Shown in pieces: positions 34,561 through 42,567 of a stretch of 64,000 nt of DNA (position 1 is its first letter; each line of letters starts with the position of its first letter). Below the pieces are notes generated by a model. That model was not told where the DNA came from. It did no database searches and saw only the letters and a list, made by a program, of their open reading frames with translations. The DNA lies in the NCBI GenBank assembly GCA_938005465.1, contig CALLNU010000019.1, positions 99,361 through 163,360 on the forward strand, given 5' to 3'. The DNA comes from an uncultured Collinsella sp. Its GTDB lineage: Bacteria > Actinomycetota > Coriobacteriia > Coriobacteriales > Coriobacteriaceae. A program made the translations under genes and the position numbers.

Positions 34561-34592
34561 AAAGGAGGCGTCCGAAAGGATGCCTCCTTTTT
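34561..34592 (+). terminator. Terminator of dacA
   Basis: AAAGGAGGC and GCCTCCTTT form a perfect 9-bp stem followed by TT, 24 bases after the dacA stop codon. This is a classical Rho-independent terminator. Confidence 0.8.
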
Positions 34593-34616
34593 GAGGGTTC
34601 GAATCCCCAGCCGCCA
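34593..34616 (+). repeat. Inverted fragment of a tRNA 3' end
   Basis: The sequence holds a T-loop (GGGTTCGAATCCCCAGC at 34595-34611) followed by CGCCA, like the 3' end of a tRNA on the plus strand. The 17 bases at 34595-34611 are an exact inverted copy of part of the tRNA-Ser gene (34677-34693). No body of a tRNA precedes it. It lies beyond the tRNA-Ser terminator. Confidence 0.75.
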
Positions 34617-34629
34617 TTCTTGATAATAA

Positions 34630-34653
34630 AAAAGGGCCCCAAATGGGACCCTT
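34630..34653 (-). terminator. Terminator of tRNA-Ser
   Basis: AAGGGCCCC and GGGACCCTT (one wobble) enclose AAAT; on the minus strand the stem is followed by six T residues. It lies 15 bases after the tRNA. Confidence 0.8.
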
Positions 34654-34667
34654 CTTCAAAGTCATAC

Positions 34668-34758
34668 TGGCGGAGAGCTGGGGATTCGAACCCCAGATGC
34701 CCTTTTGGGGCATACTCGCTTAGCAGGCGAGCACCTTCGGCCTCTCGGTCAGCTCTCC
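34668..34758 (-). tRNA. tRNA-Ser (anticodon GCT)
   Basis: A 91-nt gene including an encoded CCA. The 7-bp acceptor stem GGAGAGC/GCTCTCC is complete, the anticodon arm CTCGCCTGCTAAGCGAG carries GCT, the long variable arm expected of serine tRNA is present (TATGCCCCAAAAGGGCA), and the T-arm is CTGGGGTTCGAATCCCCAG. It reads serine codons AGC and AGU. Confidence 0.95.
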
Positions 34759-34863
34759 GTAACAGCCGTTCTATAGTAACCAAACAGCCGAAGTTGGGCA
34801 AGGGGAATTTTGAGGCGTTTCCTCTTTTACCTCTCTTTTACCAGTAAACGTCTCAGTCAATCA

Positions 34864-34918
34864 TCTCAACCTGTAACATCTGCAGGCCGTAATCCCCTCC
34901 AGATGTTACAGGTTGAGA
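34864..34918. repeat. 19-bp perfect palindrome after the AAA ATPase gene
   Basis: Arms 34864-34882 and 34900-34918 are exactly complementary with a 17-nt loop. It lies 49 bases after the ATPase stop codon and lacks a T-run, like other long palindromes in this window. Confidence 0.75.
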
Positions 34919-34967
34919 CAAAGATACAAGGACGGCCCCAGCGACAGCGCGGACAGCCCATTCTTTA

Positions 34968-36050
34968 TTAGTCCTCTCGAACGGTCTCCAACAGATAATC
35001 GCGCATGTACGGAATTGCAAACGAAACACAGCCATAGCCCGCGGGCTCAATCAACCCCGCATCGATCAGACGCTTGCGATATGACCCAACTTTGTTCGCC
35101 GACAAACCCATCTTCTTGGCGATATCGCCGTTGGCGATATCGACGCCCTCGCATTGAGCCATCGCCGCGAGATACTGAAACTGCCGTTCCGACACCCTGC
35201 GCAGCGCTGGGGCAATCACCATAGCATTAAAGCTATCAAGAGCCGCCTGGATACCCTTACGAGCCGCCTCTTCGCTCACGCTCTCCGCCCCACTGCGCGC
35301 AGCAACCTGCCAAGCGTAATATCCGACCAGCTGGACCATAAAGGGATAGCCTGCCGAAGCTTTTGTTAATAGCTCAGCGGCACCTTTGTCGAGCTCCTTG
35401 CCCGCTCGTCTCATCGTATCCTCAAACGATCCGCCAACTTCAAAATCGGAAAGCCGAGTAAGTTCAACATGTTTGGCTCGCTGAAGGAACGTCAACGTAT
35501 CATCCACCACCACGCCATCTACCGATGTCGGCAGCCCGGCGAAAGCGAAAGCGACATTCGCTCCTTGGCGGATCAAGAGCTGCATCTCATTGCCTAGCTC
35601 GCGCATTTCCTCAGTTGAGGCATCCTGGATCTCGTCGAGCGTAATGAGCAGACCACCGCGCTTCGCAGCATCGTACATCGCCTCGCCCAGATGAGAGGCC
35701 GACTTCGACATCTCCATGGAGCCAAGGCTGACCCCTAAAATCGATGGGGAAATCGAGATTGATTCAAGACGAACGTTTCGCTGCAGAGCCTCGAGGATTC
35801 TATTGCAAAAACCAGCATTGGAGGCAACGTCAACGACCTCGAATCCTTTTTTGCGTGCAAGGTCACCCAATGCATTAAGGAGCACCGTTTTACCTGTGCC
35901 TCGGACGCCCGAGATGCGCATGAGTCGATCGGGGGCACCAGGACCATTCTCAAGAGCCTCGGCAAAGTCATCCAAAACAGTGTCCCGTCCGATAAGCTCA
36001 GGCGGATTCATGCCCGCCGTTGGCTTAAAGGGGTTAACAGCTTTCGTCAT
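34968..36050 (-). CDS. AAA/STAND ATPase with C-terminal winged helix
   Basis: A 360-residue ATP-binding protein of unknown role. Walker A is GVRGTGKT (48-55), Walker B is LLITLDEIQDA (134-144), and a sensor-like FAFAGLPTSVDGVV follows. The last 70 residues look like a DNA-binding winged helix (FQYLAAMAQ, GDIAKKMGLSANKVGSYRKR, LIDAGLIEPAG). This AAA-plus-winged-helix plan resembles Orc1/Cdc6-type and STAND regulators. The start at 36050 has GGAGG 5 bases upstream. Three 19-bp iterons lie directly before the gene and may be its own binding site. Confidence 0.82.
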   Translation of the reverse strand: MTKAVNPFKPTAGMNPPELIGRDTVLDDFAEALENGPGAPDRLMRISGVRGTGKTVLLNALGDLARKKGFEVVDVASNAGFCNRILEALQRNVRLESISISPSILGVSLGSMEMSKSASHLGEAMYDAAKRGGLLITLDEIQDASTEEMRELGNEMQLLIRQGANVAFAFAGLPTSVDGVVVDDTLTFLQRAKHVELTRLSDFEVGGSFEDTMRRAGKELDKGAAELLTKASAGYPFMVQLVGYYAWQVAARSGAESVSEEAARKGIQAALDSFNAMVIAPALRRVSERQFQYLAAMAQCEGVDIANGDIAKKMGLSANKVGSYRKRLIDAGLIEPAGYGCVSFAIPYMRDYLLETVRED

Positions 36051-36069
36051 TCTGCCCTCCTCTGCTAGT

Positions 36070-36125
36070 TTTAACAACTTTAACAAAGTTTAGCAACTTT
36101 AGCAGAGTTTAACAGTTTTAGCAGG
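36070..36125. repeat. Three 19-bp iterons (six TTTARCA boxes)
   Basis: Three tandem 19-bp units start at 36070, 36089 and 36108. Each holds two TTTAACA or TTTAGCA heptamers, giving six boxes at 36070, 36079, 36089, 36098, 36108 and 36117, with spacing alternating 9 and 10 bases. All face one way and would lie close to the same face of the helix. They stand 20-75 bases before the ATPase start and would overlap any promoter there. Confidence 0.85.
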
Positions 36126-36212
36126 CTCGGCGGCTTTATGCCTTACCAATCCTGCCGGGTCCTCCCGCCCGCGCCGATACAAATAGCGCGGTGCGGCCCC
36201 TCTATATCGCCC

Positions 36213-38654
36213 CTACCCCAGCGAGCGGTTGAGGGAGCCGAGCTCGTCGTTACCCATGGTACGCCACATTTGGAAGATGCAACCGCGCGCCAGGAAAAAG
36301 AAGCCGTTGTCGACCAGTTGCACAGCGGCATCTGCCAGCTGATTCGTCACGGCGGACACTGGCGGCAGCTCAAGTCCAGCCTTGCGGATGGTCTCGACCG
36401 CCTCCTCGAACGTCGGAGGCTCGCTGACGCCCATCTCGTTCATAAGGCCCTGCATTTCTTCCAGCGCGCTGCTGCCCGACTCCTCGCCGCGCGGCACCAG
36501 ACGGTAACAAGCCAGCGCCAGGTCGAGCTGATCGCAATTCCAATAGGCAAACGCCAAGCGATAGAACAGGTAGCCAATTGCAGAACGATCGCTGGCAATA
36601 CGTAGGCCGTGGCGCGCCACCTCGATAATCTCGTCAAAGCGCTCCAGACGCGCAAGCACGTTGATGAGCGCAAAGTGCGATTGCATGGACGAGCGCGCCA
36701 GATCGTAAAGATGGCGCACCTCGGGCAGCGCTCGTTCAAAGTCCTCTTGCTCGGCATAAAAGCTGCAGATCTCGTGCTGGGCAAAGTACAGCGCATCGGG
36801 CGCACGAAGGATTCGCACAGAGCGGTCTTCTTCCAACACCGGTAGCACCATGCGCACCAGCTGGTTATCGCAAAACTGCGTTTGAACCGGACCTGTCGCC
36901 AAAAGCTCGGCGACAGTGCACTTAGCCTCCAACTCCTCGACAAGACGGGAAAAGCCTTCAAAAGCACCTGTACGGTCTACTTTTGCCTGCTCGCGCAATT
37001 CAACAACACGGGCCACGTATGAGTCATCGTCCTCTTCCATGACCTCCAACTCGTCAGCCGTATCGGCAAGCAGCAGATCGCGCAGCGCCGGCGGCAGCGT
37101 GCGATGGTCATCACGCGGACGAGCATGAACCTCCGCAGGCTCAATCGTCTCCGGAGCGGTTGACTCATACGCCTCAAGCACACGCTTGCACGGCATATCG
37201 TCCATGTCCATGCTCTCAAGATCCTTGGCGACAGGCACGCAATCGGCCAGATAGGCCGCGCGCCCAAAGAAATACGTTGCAACAACGCGCTCGCCCTGCT
37301 CACTGTCGGGAGCAGCAATCTGCACATAGCAGCGCGTGATGCAGGTGCCCGCGGCAAAACACGCTGCCGCAAGCGTGAGTGCCACGCGCGCATCGTGCTC
37401 CGCGGCCCAGATCGCGCGCGTGTCCTCGTCCAGCTCGCGCCAGGCGTCATCCTGAGCGTCGTATTCACGTTGCAGCATGGCATCAACGACAGACTGCCCA
37501 AACCGAACGAGCATAATCCCCTCGGCAACGTTTGCCCGATAGGTATAGTCGAGCCGCGTGACCACGTTGAGCGCCTCAACGATTCGCGCAAAACGGGTGC
37601 GCACGTCCCACTCGCCGCCCGGCTGGCACGAAACCGTTCCCGGCTTGGCCCACGGGTTATCGCTCGAAGCCGTATCGAGCAGTCGGGGAACATCGTTGGT
37701 CGTCTTGGCGATATGCCACGCATCAAAGAGCGCGCAGCCCTCAAGGCTCGGCGAGGATGCCGCAGGAGCCAATCCGGCCCCGATGCGCTCAAGGATGCCG
37801 GAGAGGCGGTTGAGACGGCACTCGATGGCAAGCAGCATGTCAATCTCGTCCTGGTCCAACAGGCTACGATCAAAATTGAGATAGAAAATCTTTGAGCGAT
37901 CAATGCGAGCCAGGCTCATCTCGGACTTAGCAGCGATGGTGCGCAGGCGGGGCAAGTCAATTTCGCTCATAAGGGCGGCGGCATAGCGCTCGATACCGCT
38001 CGGATTCTCGGCATGGTCAACGCGGTAAAGCAGCGTCTCGATAGCATCGGGGAGCGGTGCCGTGTTAAAGCCCAAAAACACCTCGACCGGCTCGGGCAAC
38101 TTTACGAGCTTGATCTTGTCGACAACGTTTTGCATACCCTCGTCGAGTCCGCCGGCGTCCGCTGTGTTCACAATAGCGCTTTCGGAGTTGGCAAATATCA
38201 CGTAGCGCAAGAACATCGAAGCCATGAACTCACCGTAAGGAAGGGCGCGGGTCGAATTCCATGTCTCGTGGTCGGACTGCTCGCGCATGGGGCCTTCGGG
38301 AGAGCCGGCAGTTTGCGCACACGCGCGCATTGCACCGTTGGCTTTCCTTACCATAATCTCACCAATACTGGAATCCGACTCGTCAAGGACCAGTTCCATG
38401 TCGGGATCGTTGGGCAGCGGAGCCTCGCTGACGGGGCGGTCCACCTTGTACACCTCACCCGAAACGCTTACGTAGCCCAAAAGCGACACATGACTTTTGC
38501 CAACGAATTCGACGACATAACAAGATTCATGCTGATCCTCGCCAAAGAGTTTCCAGACCACGCCATATGAGCGTCCCGCAGGCTGCTCGGGCATCGCCGG
38601 AAAGCGCTTCTTAGGATCGAGAAACCTGAGCTTGTATGTCGGACGCTCTGCCAC
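36213..38654 (-). CDS. Unknown 813-residue protein with TPR-like C-terminus
   Basis: I do not recognise this family. The protein is acidic, has no signal peptide or membrane helix, and begins with a small beta-rich region (YKLRFLDPKKRF, YGVVWKLFGE, SHVSLLGYVSVSG). The C-terminal 200 residues look like tetratricopeptide helices (FYAEQEDFERALPEVRHLYDL, ALINVLARLERFDEIIEVAR, LFYRLAFAYWNCDQLDLALA). The start is GTG with CAGGGTG upstream. It precedes the ATPase gene by 160 bases on the same strand, but the iteron promoter between them suggests separate control. Confidence 0.75.
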   Translation of the reverse strand: MAERPTYKLRFLDPKKRFPAMPEQPAGRSYGVVWKLFGEDQHESCYVVEFVGKSHVSLLGYVSVSGEVYKVDRPVSEAPLPNDPDMELVLDESDSSIGEIMVRKANGAMRACAQTAGSPEGPMREQSDHETWNSTRALPYGEFMASMFLRYVIFANSESAIVNTADAGGLDEGMQNVVDKIKLVKLPEPVEVFLGFNTAPLPDAIETLLYRVDHAENPSGIERYAAALMSEIDLPRLRTIAAKSEMSLARIDRSKIFYLNFDRSLLDQDEIDMLLAIECRLNRLSGILERIGAGLAPAASSPSLEGCALFDAWHIAKTTNDVPRLLDTASSDNPWAKPGTVSCQPGGEWDVRTRFARIVEALNVVTRLDYTYRANVAEGIMLVRFGQSVVDAMLQREYDAQDDAWRELDEDTRAIWAAEHDARVALTLAAACFAAGTCITRCYVQIAAPDSEQGERVVATYFFGRAAYLADCVPVAKDLESMDMDDMPCKRVLEAYESTAPETIEPAEVHARPRDDHRTLPPALRDLLLADTADELEVMEEDDDSYVARVVELREQAKVDRTGAFEGFSRLVEELEAKCTVAELLATGPVQTQFCDNQLVRMVLPVLEEDRSVRILRAPDALYFAQHEICSFYAEQEDFERALPEVRHLYDLARSSMQSHFALINVLARLERFDEIIEVARHGLRIASDRSAIGYLFYRLAFAYWNCDQLDLALACYRLVPRGEESGSSALEEMQGLMNEMGVSEPPTFEEAVETIRKAGLELPPVSAVTNQLADAAVQLVDNGFFFLARGCIFQMWRTMGNDELGSLNRSLG

Positions 38655-38784
38655 GAAATATCACCCTGATCGGTCGTTTGAAGAAGGAGTGGTCGCGAAT
38701 AAGTCGCGACATCTACTCGGAATCTTACACGAGTCGACAGGAAATCGTCCCTTTGGACGAAAGCACTCAAGCTGGCGTAAAAGA

Positions 38785-38808
38785 AAAGCCCCCGTTGCCG
38801 GGAGCTTT
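38785..38808 (-). terminator. Terminator of tRNA-Arg
   Basis: AAAGCCCCCG and CGGGAGCTTT (one wobble) with a TTGC loop; on the minus strand the stem ends in a T-rich tail. It lies 9 bases after the tRNA. Confidence 0.75.
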
Positions 38809-38817
38809 AATCTCAAA

Positions 38818-38894
38818 TGGTGCGGCGTATAGGATTCGAACCTATGACGTTCTGATTCGTAGTCAGACCCTCTATCCAGCTGAGGTAACGCCGC
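38818..38894 (-). tRNA. tRNA-Arg (anticodon ACG)
   Basis: A 77-nt gene with encoded CCA. The acceptor stem GCGGCGT/ACGCCGC is perfect, the anticodon arm CTGACTACGAATCAG carries ACG (read as ICG after deamination), and the T-arm has GGTTCGAATCC. It reads CGU, CGC and CGA. Confidence 0.95.
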
Positions 38895-38971
38895 AGCGCA
38901 AGACATATAAAACCACTTTAGCTTATTGGAGTCAAGCACAATCTCAAACTTTTTTGTGGAACGCAGTTTTG

Positions 38972-39349
38972 TCATGCTGCTCCGCATATACCGCTGTTCC
39001 CCGTACGATCGATTGGCTTTTCGATCACGTCAAACTTAGCATCAAGTTCCCTCAGGAGCGATCTCACCCGCTGGGCGCAATCATAATCGGCAAACGAGAT
39101 GCTCAACATGCGCGCGACCTGGTTGGAAGTCCCAACTCCATAGAAGTGCTCCAGCGCCACAAGTCCCTCGTGCGTCACAAAGGTCTCGACCACATGCGGC
39201 GACTCCTCAAAGCACCATTGCGTCAACGGACCCTCACTCGTCTGCCGAACCACCAGGCCGCCCATGCCAGACGGCTCACACGTTACAAGCAGGTACTCCC
39301 CGCCCTCGTCGCTCTCAAACAAAACCACCCGATCATCAAACAGCTCCAT
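38972..39349 (-). CDS. Unknown 125-residue protein
   Basis: A small acidic protein with no membrane helix and no motif I know. It looks like a compact alpha/beta fold (VVLFESDEGGEYLLVTCEP, MGGLVVRQTSEGPLTQWCFEE, HVVETFVTHEGLVALEHFYG). AAAGGGG stands 6 bases before the ATG, which supports a real gene. It lies alone between tRNA-Arg and serS. Confidence 0.7.
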   Translation of the reverse strand: MELFDDRVVLFESDEGGEYLLVTCEPSGMGGLVVRQTSEGPLTQWCFEESPHVVETFVTHEGLVALEHFYGVGTSNQVARMLSISFADYDCAQRVRSLLRELDAKFDVIEKPIDRTGNSGICGAA

Positions 39350-39522
39350 CGCGTCCCCTTTCTCTCGCTCTTATTTAGCAAAAGCATAGCAGGTAGATGG
39401 CTGTATACAGAACAGTTGTTCGTGTGTTTTCTATTGAGCTGTCCGCACGGCATGGTATGGACCTGCGCACGAAATAGGGCGCCCCCGAAGGAGCGCCCTT
39501 GCATATCCCCTATGCAGCCGAG

Positions 39523-40806
39523 TTACGCGACCGGCTCGATCTTCTCGAGACCGCCCATGTAAGGACGCAGAACCTCGGGGATCGTGATGGTACCATCGGC
39601 GTTCTGGTAGTTCTCCAGAATGGCGGCCATGGTGCGGCCGGCCGGCAGGCCGGAACCGTTGAGCGTGTGCAGGTAGCGCGAACCCTTGAAGTTCTCGGGG
39701 TCGCGATACTTGATGTTGGCGCGGCGAGCCTGGAAGTCACCGCAGTTGGAGCAGGAGCTGATCTCCTTGTAGGCGTTGTAGCTCGGCAGCCAGACCTCGA
39801 CGTCGTAGGTCTGACGGGCAGAGAAGCCCAAGTCGCCGGTGCACAGGCTAATCACGCGATACGGAAGGCCCAGCTGCTGCAGCAGGTACTCGGCCTCGGC
39901 GGTCATGCTCTCGAGCTCCTCGTCGGACTCCTCCGGCTTAGCGAACTTGACCATCTCGACCTTGTCGAATTCGTGCTGACGGATGATGCCGCGGGTGTCG
40001 CGACCGGCGGAACCGGCCTCCTCGCGGAAGCAGGGGGTGAAGGCGGTGTAGCGGCGCGGCAGGGTGTCGGCGTCGAGGACCTCGCCGGCGTGCAGGTTGG
40101 TGAGCACGACCTCGGCGGTGGGGATCAGGAAGTTGTCGCCCGAGACGTGATAGGCGTCGTCCTCGAACTTGGGCAGCTGACCCGTGCCAAACATGGTCTG
40201 ACGCTTGACGACGATGGGCGGCCACCACTCCTTAAAACCACGGCTGGTGTGCGTATCGAGGAAGAAGTTGATAAGGGCGCGCTCCAGGCGGGCGCCGGCG
40301 CCACCGAGAACGGTAAAGCGGCTGCCGGAGAGCTTATTGCCACGCTCGAAGTCGAGGATGTCCAGATCGGTGCCCAGATCCCAGTGCGGCTTAAAGTCGA
40401 AGTCGAACTCGCGCGGGGTGCCCCAACGACGGCGCTCAATGTTCTCGTCCTCGTCCTTGCCGTACGGCGTGGCCTCGCAAGGAATGTTGGGCAGGTGAGC
40501 CATGAAGTCGTACTGCTCCTGCTCGAGAGCAGTGCGGCGCTCGGCCAGACCGTCAATCTTCTCGTTGACGGCGCGCACGGCCTCCTTGGCGGCCTCGGCC
40601 TCGTCCTTCTTGCCCTCCTTCATCAGGGCGCCGATCTTCTTGGACTCGGCATTGCGCGTAGCCTGGAGCTCCTCGACCTCGGTGATGACGGCACGGCGCT
40701 CGTCGTCGAGCTCAAAGAACTTCTCGCGATCCCAAGACGTCTGGCGGTTAGCCATGGCGACATCGATGGCATCGGGGTTCTCGCGAACAAACTTGATATC
40801 AAGCAT
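39523..40806 (-). CDS. serS: Serine--tRNA ligase
   Basis: Class II synthetase that charges tRNA-Ser (one of which is encoded at 34668), 427 residues. A coiled-coil tRNA-binding arm spans about residues 25-100 (LDDERRAVITEVEELQATRN, EAAKEAVRAVNEKIDGLAER). Motif 2 is YTAFTPCFREEAGSAGRDTRG and motif 3 includes HTLNGSGLPAGRTMAAILENY. I start at MLDIKFVREN (40806), with GGAGG 6 bases upstream; the longer frame is unsupported. I see no T-box leader in the short gap upstream. Confidence 0.97.
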   Translation of the reverse strand: MLDIKFVRENPDAIDVAMANRQTSWDREKFFELDDERRAVITEVEELQATRNAESKKIGALMKEGKKDEAEAAKEAVRAVNEKIDGLAERRTALEQEQYDFMAHLPNIPCEATPYGKDEDENIERRRWGTPREFDFDFKPHWDLGTDLDILDFERGNKLSGSRFTVLGGAGARLERALINFFLDTHTSRGFKEWWPPIVVKRQTMFGTGQLPKFEDDAYHVSGDNFLIPTAEVVLTNLHAGEVLDADTLPRRYTAFTPCFREEAGSAGRDTRGIIRQHEFDKVEMVKFAKPEESDEELESMTAEAEYLLQQLGLPYRVISLCTGDLGFSARQTYDVEVWLPSYNAYKEISSCSNCGDFQARRANIKYRDPENFKGSRYLHTLNGSGLPAGRTMAAILENYQNADGTITIPEVLRPYMGGLEKIEPVA

Positions 40807-40846
40807 TAGATCCTCCGGCGATATACATTCCATTTAGGTTGCAACC

Positions 40847-40873
40847 TTGTACATGTATGGGCAAGTATATACT
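40847..40873 (+). promoter_or_regulatory. Possible promoter of the 57-residue membrane protein gene
   Basis: TTGTAC at 40847-40852 and TATACT at 40868-40873 are separated by 15 bases, a little short of the optimum. The start codon is at 40918. Confidence 0.4.
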
Positions 40874-40917
40874 TATGAGCGTTTACGACCCAACTCAACT
40901 ACGCAAGAAGGCACCCA

Positions 40918-41091
40918 ATGGACGCAGTTTTTTCCTTTTTGTTTGGCACCCGCACCGGTTTTGCCATCCTTTTCGCCGGCGGCATCCTGTTATTTGCGAT
41001 TCTTGCCTTTGTAATGGAGAAGCGCACCCATAAGATGTACGTCGACCGCGGGCCCAAGTCCGAGGATGAGGAAGACAGCTTCTGGGACTAA
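40918..41091 (+). CDS. 57-residue single-pass membrane protein
   Basis: A short gene missed by usual length limits. The product begins MDAVFSFLFGTRTGFA, has one membrane helix (ILFAGGILLFAILAFVM, residues 17-33), a basic stop-transfer segment (EKRTHK) and an acidic tail ending SEDEEDSFWD. AAGAAGG stands 6 bases before the ATG, and a plausible promoter is just upstream. It is divergent from serS. The size and charge pattern resemble small membrane regulators, but I assign no function. Confidence 0.72.
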   Translation: MDAVFSFLFGTRTGFAILFAGGILLFAILAFVMEKRTHKMYVDRGPKSEDEEDSFWD

Positions 41092-41095
41092 CCTG

Positions 41096-41240
41096 CCAAA
41101 AAGGGACAGGTTTATTTTGGTCGGTTTTATCTGGGCAAATGCAAGCGCCCCGCAACTGGAATTGAGCCAGTTGCGGGGCGCTTTTCGTACATGTGACAAA
41201 ACCGCAGGAAAACCTGCCAAAATAAACCTGTCTTTTTTGG
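41096..41240. repeat. Nested palindrome between the small gene and proC
   Basis: Outer arms 41096-41120 and 41217-41240 are complementary at nearly all positions apart from one extra base. They flank a perfect 17-bp stem (41143-41159 with 41167-41183, AAGCGCCCCGCAACTGG and complement), which can terminate both convergent genes. TGGTCGGTTTTAT also follows each outer arm as a direct repeat. Confidence 0.75.
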
Positions 41241-41246
41241 TCGGTT

Positions 41247-42017
41247 TTATTGGAGAGTTGCGTCGATGGCCTTGACCAGGGCGCTGCGCATGCCGGCATC
41301 CTCGAGCGCGATGACGCCCTTGATGGTGGCACCGCCGGGCGAGCATACGGCATCCTTCATCGCCGCAGGATGCTGGCCAGTTGCAAGCTGCAGCTTTGCC
41401 GTACCCAACACCATCTGGCTCACAATGCGATAGGCATCGGCACGCGGGATACCGTGCTTGACCGCTGCATCGCCCAGGGCCTCGATTGCCATGGCGACAA
41501 ATGCCGGAGCGCAACCACCCACCGTGCCGCCCACAAACAGCAGGCTCGTATCGAGTTCGACGACAGCGCCAAGCTTACCGAGCAGGTCGAGCACAACAGC
41601 ACGCTGCTCGCCGTTGAGCGTAGAGGACTTCTCGCAAGCGATGACGCCCTCGCCCACCGAAACCGGCGTGTTGGGCACCGTCGAGATATGCGCGACGCCC
41701 GGCAGGACCTGCTCCCACTTGGCACTGTCCCAGGTCCAGGCAACCGACAGAACGACCTTTTTGGCAAGAGCATCCTTGAGCGGGGCGAATATCTTCTCGA
41801 TCATATACGGTTTGACCGCAGCGACCACGATATCGGATGCGGCGACAACCTCGGCGGCATCGTGGCAGGCGACCATGCCGCGCGCCTCGCAGCGCTCAAC
41901 CAGTGCGTCGTAGCGACCCGCGCAGGCGCACATGTCGCTCGCAGCTACACCGGCAGCGATCCAGCCATCGGCCATAGCGCTCGCCATATTGCCAAAACCG
42001 ACAAATCCAATCTTCAT
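41247..42017 (-). CDS. proC: Pyrroline-5-carboxylate reductase
   Basis: Last step of proline synthesis, reducing pyrroline-5-carboxylate with NAD(P)H; 256 residues. The N-terminal dinucleotide fold is IGFVGFGNMASAMADGWI. The C-terminal dimer domain carries the family signature across HPAAMKDAVCSPGGATIKG and VIALEDAGMRSALVKAI. It is a single gene, with a palindrome on its 3' side. Confidence 0.95.
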   Translation of the reverse strand: MKIGFVGFGNMASAMADGWIAAGVAASDMCACAGRYDALVERCEARGMVACHDAAEVVAASDIVVAAVKPYMIEKIFAPLKDALAKKVVLSVAWTWDSAKWEQVLPGVAHISTVPNTPVSVGEGVIACEKSSTLNGEQRAVVLDLLGKLGAVVELDTSLLFVGGTVGGCAPAFVAMAIEALGDAAVKHGIPRADAYRIVSQMVLGTAKLQLATGQHPAAMKDAVCSPGGATIKGVIALEDAGMRSALVKAIDATLQ

Positions 42018-42090
42018 ATCTCATAGTCCTTTCAGACACATTCCTCAAAACGAAAGGTATTGTCCCACGCCATTGTTTCGTATTGCCGAC

Positions 42091-42561
42091 CTATTTGTGA
42101 TACGGCTCGCCACGGCTGATCTTGCAGGCACGGTAAATCTGCTCTAGCAGCACCACACGCGCCAGGTTATGCGGCAAGGTAATGCGTCCAAAGCTGAGCA
42201 TCTCGTCGGCGCGGGCGCGTACCTCATCACTCACGCCGTCCGAACCGCCGATTACAAAGGCAATGTCGCTGCTGCCTCGGAGCATAAGATCGTCGAGCCG
42301 TGCCGAGAGCTCCTCGCTCGAACGCTCCTTGCCCTCGATAGCCAGCAGGATCACATGCGCTCGAGACGGCAATGCAGCAAGAATTGCCGCCCCCTCCTTG
42401 TCGCGCGCGGCATCCACGCCGCCCGCCTTAGCCGGGTCGATATCGGCCACCTCGCGGATATCAACCTTGGCATAGGCACCTAGGCGCTTGGTGTACTCAG
42501 CGCACGCGTCCTTCCAAAAGCGCTCCTTGAGCTTACCGACGCAAACGACGGTGTATTTCAC
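42091..42561 (-). CDS. rlmH: 23S rRNA (pseudouridine-1915-N3) methyltransferase RlmH
   Basis: SPOUT-class methyltransferase that methylates pseudouridine 1915 of 23S rRNA on the 70S ribosome, 156 residues as usual. The SAM knot is visible in VIGGSDGVSDEVRARADEML and LPHNLARVVLLEQIYRACKI, and the protein ends GEPYHK as in most homologues. It starts with GTG, with GGAGT upstream, 6 bases after the SPFH gene stop, so the two are likely co-transcribed. Confidence 0.96.
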   Translation of the reverse strand: MKYTVVCVGKLKERFWKDACAEYTKRLGAYAKVDIREVADIDPAKAGGVDAARDKEGAAILAALPSRAHVILLAIEGKERSSEELSARLDDLMLRGSSDIAFVIGGSDGVSDEVRARADEMLSFGRITLPHNLARVVLLEQIYRACKISRGEPYHK

Positions 42562-42567
42562 GCGCGT

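Noticed and set aside
34593..34616. A complete plus-strand tRNA gene
   Set aside because: Only a T-arm and 3' end are present; there is no D-arm, anticodon arm or matching acceptor strand upstream.
40807..40917. T-box riboswitch before serS
   Set aside because: The gap to the divergent gene is too short, and no T-box sequence or specifier arm is seen.
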